DNA from: Lacticaseibacillus chiayiensis
GTDB lineage: Bacteria > Bacillota > Bacilli > Lactobacillales > Lactobacillaceae
Length of the DNA: 55,499 nt
Assembly (NCBI RefSeq): GCF_004123795.1
Contig: NZ_MSSM01000002.1
Span: 1-55,499 of the forward strand
Reading direction: 5' to 3'
The notes beneath the pieces were generated by a model. It was not told where the DNA came from, did no database searches, and saw only the letters and a program-made list of their open reading frames with translations. A program made the translations under genes and the position numbers. How positions within the stretch are numbered: the first letter of the stretch is position 1; each line of letters begins with the position of its first letter. This document shows positions 49,711-55,499 of this stretch, in pieces.

Positions 49711-50082
49711 CTATTTCTTGTCATTGTTGTTTGGCTTCTCCTGTGGCTTGGCCGGTGCGGTGGCAATCACGAGATCCTTGGCTTTCATGTACCACGAGGT
49801 TTCAACGCGGTTGAAGTTCGCGTTCGCCACGGTGTCGATCACTGGATCAACCAAGGTCACAATCTGGTTGTACTTGAAGTCTTTGACCCCTGCTTCGGCC
49901 GGAATGGAAACCTGAATCATCATTCCCTGTTTCATGGACTTCAAGTCATAGGTGCGTTCTTTCACGTCATCAGTACGGTTGCCGTCTTCGTCTTGCACGA
50001 AGCGTTCGCGGCGTTGACCGGAGAATTTCAAGACGCCAAAGGTTTCTTCTAAGTCGATAACGATGCCTTCTGCTAATCGCAT
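49711..50082 (-). CDS. DUF961 (YdcP-like) conjugation protein (Tn916 Orf22)
   Basis: 123 residues. Pattern VIDLEETFGVLKFSG, ERTYDLKSMKQGMMIQVSIP, FNRVETSWYMKAKDL, ending in a disordered Pro/Asn/Lys tail. DUF961 proteins come as a pair at the start of the Tn916 and ICEBs1 transfer operons; their role in transfer or element replication is not defined. Second of the pair here. Confidence 0.85.
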   Translation of the reverse strand: MRLAEGIVIDLEETFGVLKFSGQRRERFVQDEDGNRTDDVKERTYDLKSMKQGMMIQVSIPAEAGVKDFKYNQIVTLVDPVIDTVANANFNRVETSWYMKAKDLVIATAPAKPQEKPNNNDKK

Positions 50083-50099
50083 GTGGGTTCCTCTTTTCT

Positions 50100-50423
50100 T
50101 TATTTGACTGGGACAATATCGTCGGCATTGCAGATGTAGCGCACAAAGGCCTGCTCACCGATTCGGTAGCCGACAGTCGCAATACGCGGCTTGATGATGG
50201 TGACGGGCGCATCAACTTCAATGCTTTCGGCCTTGTCACCTTTCTTCGCCGGAATGGTGATCTCGATGTTGTCGGTACGCTGCAAGTCGGAGAACAACTC
50301 GTAAGTGCGGGAGACAACCTTGCGATTGTCGCGATCACCTTCGGACAGTTCGCGCTTGAGCGAACCGAAGTACAGGTGGCCGAACGTCTTTTCAATATTT
50401 GGTGCAACAAATTTGAGTTCCAT
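50100..50423 (-). CDS. DUF961 (YdcP-like) conjugation protein (Tn916 Orf23)
   Basis: 107 residues, paralogous to the downstream gene: NIEKTFGHLYFGSLKRELSE, SRTYELFSDLQRTDNIEITI, VGYRIGEQAFVRYICNADD. GAAAGGAAGG precedes the ATG. The pair are related but not identical, as usual in this ICE family. Confidence 0.85.
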   Translation of the reverse strand: MELKFVAPNIEKTFGHLYFGSLKRELSEGDRDNRKVVSRTYELFSDLQRTDNIEITIPAKKGDKAESIEVDAPVTIIKPRIATVGYRIGEQAFVRYICNADDIVPVK

Positions 50424-50465
50424 GTTGTAGCCTTCCTTTCGTATTCAAAAAGCCGGGTAGGTGGG

Positions 50466-50708
50466 CTACTCGGCTGTGGCTTGGTGATAGTATTCGGTTA
50501 GTTGTTGAAGTAGGTAGTCGTAAAATGATTTGGAGATTGGGTGAACCGTGCGACCATCAGCGTATCGTGGGAACTGGATATACCAGCGATGCTGACCTTC
50601 GATGAGCTTCACGTTTTTCAAGATGAGTACATGATCCAGTACGATGTCGCCTTGGAGCAGTACGTCGCCACCGGGATCGGGGTACATATTGATAGAAGAA
50701 ATGCGCAT
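50466..50708 (-). CDS. SpoVG-like small DNA/RNA-binding protein
   Basis: 80 residues: MRISSINMYPDPGGDVLLQG, DIVLDHVLILKNVKLIEGQ and RYADGRTVHPISKSFYDYL follow the SpoVG fold pattern (strand, DIVLD, IKNVKLI, HPI). SpoVG proteins bind nucleic acid in several Firmicutes. The ATG lies two bases after the adhesin stop, so it is probably coupled to the adhesin gene. The role in the ICE is unknown; a regulator of the transfer operon is possible. Confidence 0.72.
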   Translation of the reverse strand: MRISSINMYPDPGGDVLLQGDIVLDHVLILKNVKLIEGQHRWYIQFPRYADGRTVHPISKSFYDYLLQQLTEYYHQATAE

Positions 50709-50709
50709 G

Positions 50710-53700
50710 TTACTTGCCATCTTTCTTCTTGGTACCACCGATCACAACCATTGCAGAGAGGACGCCGAGCAGCAGCACTACACCGATGACGATGAGCCAG
50801 CCGGACGTCGCGTTACCGGTTTGTGGGAGGCCAGGCTTAGGTGTCTGCTTGTCGGTCATGACGGCCTTCACGATTTCACCATCCTTAGTGATCTCGAATG
50901 GCACGAGGGCTTCACTAATTTCGTAGCCCTTGGGTGCATCGTATTCTTGGAAGCTGTACTTGCCCTCAGGCAGATTGCCAAAGGAGAAGACCCCGTTCTT
51001 GTCGGTGCGGCCAGACACAACCGTCTTGCCGTTTTCGTCCAGAATGCGGATGCCGGTGTTGGGTAGCCGCTTGCCGGTAGAAACGTCGGTCTTGGTCAGT
51101 TCGCCCGTGCCCTTGATCAAGTCGTTGGTCAGTTCAAAGGCAATCGTGGTTTCCTTGGCGTCAGCCTTGGTCTCCCCAATCTGCTTGTCTTTGCTATCGA
51201 AAACCGTCACGCCGTCCTTAGTAGACACGAGCTTGAGGGTTTCCTTCGATAAGACAAGGTTGGTGGCAGAAGGCTTGGTTTCGCGCAAGTAGAACGTGCC
51301 TACTGGCAGATGCTTGATGGAGCCAGTGGAATCTTTGCCGACCGTGATCGTCTGAATGACCTTCTTGTCAGCGTCGAGCAGTTCAAAAACCGCCCCAGCA
51401 GCATTACCGGTCATCGCGTAAGTGTAACCCTTACCTGAAACCAGCGTCGCAACTTCATTGATCTTCTTGAATGACAGTTCATTTTCGTGGAGCTTGTTGT
51501 CGATCACCTTGCCGTCATTGAGGTCAATGTGTTTGATCTTCTCATTGTCGGTGGTGTGGAAATGGAAGCCATACATCGTGGTATTCAAGTCGTGCTTCTC
51601 ACCAGCATCAAGTTCCTTCACGAAGTAGTAACCTTCGGGAAGCTGAATCGCGCCAAATTCGGCTTTACCGTTCTCGACCGTCGTGGTGGCGACGAGTGAT
51701 TCAGAAGGAATCACAGTGTCGCCGATCTTGGCTTCACCTTGAGTGAACAGTCCGAAGACTTGACCATTCGCAGCGATGTTCTTGATTTCTCGAAGGTTGT
51801 TCTTCCAGCCAGTGATGCTTTCTTCTTGCTTGTTGAGCGTGATGTCGAGCTGTTGGAAGTCGTTCTTGGCTTCAAGTGAAGTGGAGGTCACCGTCACTTC
51901 TTGCCCGGCATACTTGAGTTCAAAATCAATCGGATCAGGGTTCATGATGAAGCCATTTGGCGCAGACAATTCAGTTACGGTGTACTTGCCGAGGTACAGC
52001 TCTGGGGTCTGGATCTGGCCTTGAGCATCAGTCGTGCCAGTGGCAACCACATCACCCTTGTGTGCACGAACGGTGCCGTCAGCAGTCGTAATGTCTTCGG
52101 CGGCCTTGAACTCGAACTTCGCACCAGCGAGGGCGGTGTAGTCGTAGCGGTACTTATACTGATCGCCGTATTCATTTTCAACCTTTTCGACGGCGACTGG
52201 GGTAGCCCCGGTCTTGGTCAAGGTGGCGACACCCTTTTGGGAGAGGTCAGCGAACTTGATGACCACGATGCCGTCCTTATGGCTGTCGTCGATGGTGAAC
52301 TTAGCTGGTTCCTTAGCCAGTACATAGCCTTCTGGAGCTTGAACTTCTTCGAGCTGGTACTTGCCGTAGCCGAGCGCTTCGGCTGTGATCAACTCGCCAG
52401 AGTTGTCGGTCGCGAACTTATCAGTCGCACCGGTCTTGTCAGCAGTTGGCTGGGTTTCGTACTTGTTGGTTTGCAGATTTTTCACGCGGAAGATCGCACC
52501 AGCGCGCAGCACGGTCTTACCAGTTTCGCTATCGACTTTGACTACACGCAGTTTTTCTTCGATAACCTTGTTTTCAATAGTGTAATGCTGGGACTTCTGG
52601 GTACCGTCAATAACGACTGTGAACGGCTTGATCCCGTTGTAGCCCGTTGGGGTCTTGGTTTCAGCTACGGTGTAAGTGTCGTAAGGCAGATCTGTGAACT
52701 TCACGTAGCCTTGGGCATCGGTGAGGCCGGTACGGACAACCTTGCCAGTGGTCTTGCTGGTGACAGTGAACTGAGTGTCCTTGAGCATGACCGGTTTAGT
52801 GCCTTTGCCTTGGGTTGTCCAGTCGTAGTTCCCGTACTTGAGCAAGTCAAGGTCACCAGTGATGACCTGTTCCTTGACCGTCGTGGTAGCAGTTGTGGTG
52901 GTGACGTTCTGACCAGCGTAAGCTAACTTGAAGGCGTGCTTTTGCGGATCAAGAACGTAGCCAGTTGGCGCCTTTACTTCTTGCCAGTAATAATCGTCCA
53001 GTTCCAAGCCGGAAACAGACGCCGTGTTGTTGGCGATCGTCACTGACTTCACGAGCTTGTCATCGGCTGCGCGGTGGAGTTCGTAGACAGCACCGTTAAG
53101 ACTGGCAGCGCCTTGTGGCTGCTTACCCGTAACTGTGTCTTCTTTGATGATGGTGGCAGTGCCGCGTTGTTCTTGATCGGTCGTATCGACGTGAGCCGTA
53201 GTGACCGCGACAGATTGACCAGCATACTTCAATTCAAACGGCAGCTTGGTCGTGTTCAGAACATAGCCAGCAGGGGCTTTTTCTTCCAGTGCGTAGTAGC
53301 TACCGAGCTTGAGATTCTGCAAGGTTCCTTTGCCATTGCCATCGGTCGTGATTGCACCAACCCGTGTTCCGTTATTGGTGTAGATCCCATAAACGGCGCC
53401 GTTAAGCGAGTAATAGGCATTGAACATATCACTGCCGAACTCACGCCCGATCTTGGCGAGGGTCACATTACCGAGTTGCTCCTTGTTGCCGAGAACAACT
53501 TCAACGGTCTTGCCGGGTTCAATGGTGACTTCCTTGAGTTCACCCTTATTGACGTAGCCGTTCGGCGCAGTGACTTCGCTGATCTTGATTTTGGTACCAG
53601 CTTTGATCCCGTTCAGGGCAGCATAGCCGTCAGTGCCAGTCGTGACTTCCTTGGTGGTGCCATCGTATTCAAACTTGAGCTTAGCACCCGGCAGCGCCTT

Positions 53701-54519
53701 GTTGGTGTCGGCGTCAACCTTCTTGGCTTTCACGTTACCATTCAAGTTGACCATGATTGGTAGGCTGAACTCACCGTTGTTGGAGAGCTTGAAGTTGACG
53801 AGTTTTTGTTGTGAGCCTTTCGTGTAGACGAAAGAGGTACCAACGTCAGCGGCCTTCGCAATCGCGTAAGCCACCTTGCCGGATTCCTTCGACTGGGCAG
53901 TGGCCGTCAGCGTGAGCTTATTGCCAGACTTGGTGATCTTGAGGTTTGCGGTGTTCGCCGTTTGCTGGGCGAAAGCCGCAAGCCGTCCGTTGGTGTCAGT
54001 CAAGGTGATTGAATCGCCAACTGCGAGGGTGATCTGTTTGCCGTTGAACGACGGCTTGCGATCATGCGCGTCGACCTTATCGAGAATCGCTTTCTTTTCA
54101 GACTGATAGGTCTTGTTTGGTGTGGTGAGCAGCGAATCGCCTAGCGTTTCCCAAATAATCATCTGGGTTACGGCGTAGTTGCGATTGGTTGGATTTTGGT
54201 AGTAGCCGTAGTAAGCAATCTTGGCTAGTTGATCCTTCTTAGCGTCGGAGTAGGTGCTGGGGTTGTAGCCGGAGCCACTCATATCGAGATCGACGCCGTG
54301 CTCCACACAGAAGGCAACTTTGCCGTCCACCTTTTTCATCCACATACCGGTGTCCGTCCAATGTAAGCCATTAAACAGATGCAGGTGCCAAGTGTTACGC
54401 CAGTCAGCGACCTTGGTGTTGGTCATGCTGGCGGCAATCGCCATTGAGGCCGGGATAAAAAGCTGGACGAAGATTGCAATTAGAGCGGCGAATACGGAGG
54501 TTCGCCGAACTGCTTTCAT
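50710..54519 (-). CDS. LPQTG-anchored thioester / Cna_B surface adhesin
   Basis: 1269 residues. Signal peptide 1-29 (FAALIAIFVQLFIPASMAIA). A thioester domain follows: VAFCVEHGVD with the reactive Cys and NYAVTQMIIWETLG with the partner Gln. After it come about nine to ten Cna_B/SpaA repeats, each with a Lys early (for example GNVTLAKIG, ATIIKEDT, DLDLLKYG) and a closing Asn/Glu for isopeptide bonds, with conserved YxLEEVxAPxGYVL-type strands. C-terminus: LPQTG, hydrophobic span, KKKDGK tail for sortase A. The thioester can bond covalently to host or bacterial surfaces; in an ICE it may strengthen mating contact or colonisation. GGAGG selects ATG 54519. Confidence 0.93.
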   Translation of the reverse strand: MKAVRRTSVFAALIAIFVQLFIPASMAIAASMTNTKVADWRNTWHLHLFNGLHWTDTGMWMKKVDGKVAFCVEHGVDLDMSGSGYNPSTYSDAKKDQLAKIAYYGYYQNPTNRNYAVTQMIIWETLGDSLLTTPNKTYQSEKKAILDKVDAHDRKPSFNGKQITLAVGDSITLTDTNGRLAAFAQQTANTANLKITKSGNKLTLTATAQSKESGKVAYAIAKAADVGTSFVYTKGSQQKLVNFKLSNNGEFSLPIMVNLNGNVKAKKVDADTNKALPGAKLKFEYDGTTKEVTTGTDGYAALNGIKAGTKIKISEVTAPNGYVNKGELKEVTIEPGKTVEVVLGNKEQLGNVTLAKIGREFGSDMFNAYYSLNGAVYGIYTNNGTRVGAITTDGNGKGTLQNLKLGSYYALEEKAPAGYVLNTTKLPFELKYAGQSVAVTTAHVDTTDQEQRGTATIIKEDTVTGKQPQGAASLNGAVYELHRAADDKLVKSVTIANNTASVSGLELDDYYWQEVKAPTGYVLDPQKHAFKLAYAGQNVTTTTATTTVKEQVITGDLDLLKYGNYDWTTQGKGTKPVMLKDTQFTVTSKTTGKVVRTGLTDAQGYVKFTDLPYDTYTVAETKTPTGYNGIKPFTVVIDGTQKSQHYTIENKVIEEKLRVVKVDSETGKTVLRAGAIFRVKNLQTNKYETQPTADKTGATDKFATDNSGELITAEALGYGKYQLEEVQAPEGYVLAKEPAKFTIDDSHKDGIVVIKFADLSQKGVATLTKTGATPVAVEKVENEYGDQYKYRYDYTALAGAKFEFKAAEDITTADGTVRAHKGDVVATGTTDAQGQIQTPELYLGKYTVTELSAPNGFIMNPDPIDFELKYAGQEVTVTSTSLEAKNDFQQLDITLNKQEESITGWKNNLREIKNIAANGQVFGLFTQGEAKIGDTVIPSESLVATTTVENGKAEFGAIQLPEGYYFVKELDAGEKHDLNTTMYGFHFHTTDNEKIKHIDLNDGKVIDNKLHENELSFKKINEVATLVSGKGYTYAMTGNAAGAVFELLDADKKVIQTITVGKDSTGSIKHLPVGTFYLRETKPSATNLVLSKETLKLVSTKDGVTVFDSKDKQIGETKADAKETTIAFELTNDLIKGTGELTKTDVSTGKRLPNTGIRILDENGKTVVSGRTDKNGVFSFGNLPEGKYSFQEYDAPKGYEISEALVPFEITKDGEIVKAVMTDKQTPKPGLPQTGNATSGWLIVIGVVLLLGVLSAMVVIGGTKKKDGK

Positions 54520-54868
54520 CAATGTAATTCCTCCATTCTTATTGTTCAGTAGCAGCGTGTGAACTAAGTGCAACAAAATTGAAGCTGAATCACGGTTCAG
54601 CAACGTAAGCTCGTTATTTTATTTGGAAAATTTGCGGGCGACTATTCATCGGTGAATAAGTCGTCGGCAAATAAATAACAGGAAATAAAAATAGACCGCT
54701 CGGACATTGAGGGTCTACGCCTGCTGTTGATATGAAGTTTTCTCCAATTTGCACCGTGCAACTTTTATGCTGCTTCCAAAGCTGTGTTTTTTGATATAAT
54801 CGAGTTTATCGAAATTCAAAAGCCTTTAACGGCGCCGATTTGCGCTCATTCGGCTTTTTGGGGCAACA
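54520..54868. promoter_or_regulatory. Right-end regulatory region of the ICE
   Basis: About 350 bases without a gene. Minus strand: an imperfect inverted repeat (54639-54664), and a terminator-like hairpin TAGACC...GGTCTA followed by TTTTTATT (54717-54684), placed where it could attenuate the transfer operon. Plus strand: TATAAT at 54795-54800 and a hairpin AAAAGCC/GGCTTTTT (54818-54859). GTGCAAC at 54568 and the palindrome TTGCACCGTGCAA (54749-54761) may be integrase arm sites. The promoter of the transfer operon is not clearly visible. Confidence 0.45.
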
Positions 54869-54883
54869 GAGTGGGAATGACCG
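54863..54883 (+). other. ICE right attachment site (attR)
   Basis: GCAACAGAGTGGGAATGA includes the ten-base core GAGTGGGAAT (54869-54878) shared with 22184-22193, and the GCAAC five bases upstream is also shared. GAGTGGGAATGA is the usual 3' end of guaA (Glu-Trp-Glu-stop). Sequence to the right is read as flanking chromosome. Confidence 0.6.
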
Positions 54884-54904
54884 GTACAAAATTTAAATGA
54901 ATTT

Positions 54905-54948
54905 AGCTGAAGCTCAATGACGAAAATCGTTGGTGCTTCAGCTTTTTT
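54905..54948 (+). terminator. Terminator downstream of attR
   Basis: AGCTGAAGC (54905-54913) pairs with GCTTCAGCT (54935-54943), followed by six T. It lies about 25 bases after the guaA-like stop codon, where the native guaA terminator would be. Confidence 0.85.
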
Positions 54949-54991
54949 GATAAACGCTTTATTCTGCATGATTTTGATTCAATAAGTCGAC

Positions 54992-55499
54992 TGTACATTT
55001 TAAAGGGCCTTACCAAATGCGATAATCCCTTTATGGTTGTCAGATGAAATATCATAATTCATCTGATGATCATGGAGGGATTTTCTATGCCCAGATCTAA
55101 GCATACAGCTCAAGAAAAGTTACTCATATTGGAGGAGTTCAGACATTCGAAGACAAGTATCAGTAGTTTCTCCCGTCAACACGGTCTTGGTGATCGTACA
55201 TTACAACGTTGGCAGGCGCGCTATGAACGTGATGGGATTAAGGGATTAGAGGAAGCTCGAAAGAATCAACATTATACCAGAGAGCTAAAGCTTGAAGCAG
55301 TGCTTGCTTATCTTAGTGGTGAAGGGTCATTAGCCGAAGTTACGATGCAGTTTGGTCTGCGCTCATCAACACAACTGCAACGTTGGATAGCCATGTATAA
55401 TAGGGATCATCAATCTTTGACGGCTTCACCGTCTAGAAAGCAGGTCCCCACCATGAGTCGTACAACCACCTTCGAAGAACGCATTAAAGTCGTTGAATA
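54992..55499 (+). mobile_element. Left end of an IS3-family (IS150-like) insertion sequence
   Basis: A likely end begins TGTACATTTTAAAGGG at 54992, about 95 bases before a two-HTH OrfA. Between them CAGATGAA (55041-55048) and TTCATCTG (55058-55065) form a hairpin able to block translation of readthrough transcripts, as in many insertion sequences. The right end and OrfB are outside the window, so the terminal repeat cannot be checked. Confidence 0.7.
55087..55499 (+). CDS. IS3-family transposase OrfA (partial)
   Basis: 137 codons, open to the window edge. Two helix-turn-helix units are visible: residues about 8-45 (TSISSFSRQHGLGDRTLQRW) and about 65-100 (GSLAEVTMQFGLRSSTQLQR), the layout of IS150-group OrfA proteins, which bind the IS ends. 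GGAGGG precedes the ATG. OrfB, reached by -1 frameshift, would follow. Confidence 0.87.
   Translation, partial: MPRSKHTAQEKLLILEEFRHSKTSISSFSRQHGLGDRTLQRWQARYERDGIKGLEEARKNQHYTRELKLEAVLAYLSGEGSLAEVTMQFGLRSSTQLQRWIAMYNRDHQSLTASPSRKQVPTMSRTTTFEERIKVVE

Larger units (their letters stand above)
22184..54878 (-). mobile_element. Tn916/ICEBs1-like ICE carrying fluoride resistance
   Basis: Bounded by the direct repeat GAGTGGGAAT. Gene order on the minus strand follows Tn916: DUF961 pair (Orf23/22), TcpA (Orf21), oriT, MobT (Orf20), TcpD, ArdA (Orf18), TcpE (Orf17), VirB4 (Orf16), Orf15-like, CwlT-like (Orf14), TcpC (Orf13), then regulators like Orf7 and Orf8 and a tyrosine integrase at the end. Departures from Tn916: a fluoride island instead of tetM, DUF3173 instead of Tn916 Xis, and added adhesin, SpoVG-like, methyltransferase, defence and acidic-paralogue genes. 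All core transfer genes are open, so the element may be mobile. Confidence 0.88.

Noticed and set aside
51901-52926. 341-codon open frame on the + strand
   Set aside because: It is antisense to the adhesin repeats, lacks a ribosome binding site, and its sequence mirrors the Cna_B repeat pattern; the minus-strand gene is clearly real.
50900-54000. Possible CRISPR or tandem DNA repeat array
   Set aside because: The periodicity comes from diverged Cna_B domain-coding repeats; there are no short exact repeats with unique spacers.
54795-54860. Small RNA from the + strand promoter-like TATAAT to the hairpin
   Set aside because: There is a -10 box and a hairpin with T run, but no -35 box and only about 50 bases between; recorded only as part of the right-end region.

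Overview
The window looks like a low- to mid-GC Lactobacillales chromosome, most likely the Lacticaseibacillus casei/paracasei/rhamnosus group. The clues are the siphophage late operon, a Tn916-family conjugation module, an LPQTG-anchored surface protein and strong AGGAGG-type ribosome binding sites. The species call is an inference. Almost everything seen is mobile DNA, arranged as prophage, then integrative and conjugative element (ICE), then an insertion sequence.

Region 1 (1-22195) is the late half of a siphovirus prophage, all on the + strand. It runs: glutaredoxin, small and large terminase, portal, minor head protein, scaffold, major capsid, an inserted glycosyltransferase, four connector/completion proteins, major tail protein, tail assembly chaperones with a -1 frameshift, tape measure, Dit, Tal, a 1361-residue baseplate protein ending in a CotH-kinase-like domain, small membrane proteins, holin and a secreted GH25 endolysin. 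Capsid and tail-tube proteins share Thr/Ser-rich C-termini ending in the same residues, and the glycosyltransferase lies between them. This suggests virion glycosylation. The prophage ends at a short sequence encoding ATIEWE-stop, the C-terminus of GMP synthase GuaA, a common integration target.

Region 2 (about 22184-54878, 32.7 kb) is a Tn916/ICEBs1-like ICE bounded by the shared core GAGTGGGAAT. Read on the minus strand from its right end it carries: a thioester/Cna_B LPQTG adhesin, a SpoVG-like protein, two DUF961 proteins, an array of small acidic paralogues, the TcpA/FtsK coupling protein, a fifth paralogue, a PHP-AAA (TrlF-like) defence ATPase on the opposite strand, oriT, MobT relaxase, a small protein, a DNA methyltransferase, TcpD, ArdA, TcpE, VirB4, a TcpH/Orf15-like membrane protein, a CwlT-like hydrolase, an unknown protein and TcpC. 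After the cargo come sigma-like and HTH regulators (Tn916 Orf7/Orf8 type), DUF3173 and a tyrosine integrase.

Region 3 (about 24863-33024) is the cargo, in the place where Tn916 carries tetM. It is a fluoride-resistance island: enolase and a P3A proton ATPase on the minus strand, and two Fluc/CrcB channel genes, a degenerate family II pyrophosphatase domain, a metallophosphoesterase, a tandem DUF190 protein and a DUF1304 protein on the + strand. Three separate transcription units start with fluoride riboswitches fused to terminators. The plausible logic is to export F-, pump out the protons carried in with HF, and replace or protect fluoride-sensitive enzymes.

Region 4 (54879-55499) is probably flanking chromosome (a terminator that could be that of guaA) followed by the left end of an IS3-family (IS150-like) insertion sequence cut by the window edge. 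No tRNA, rRNA or CRISPR array was seen.
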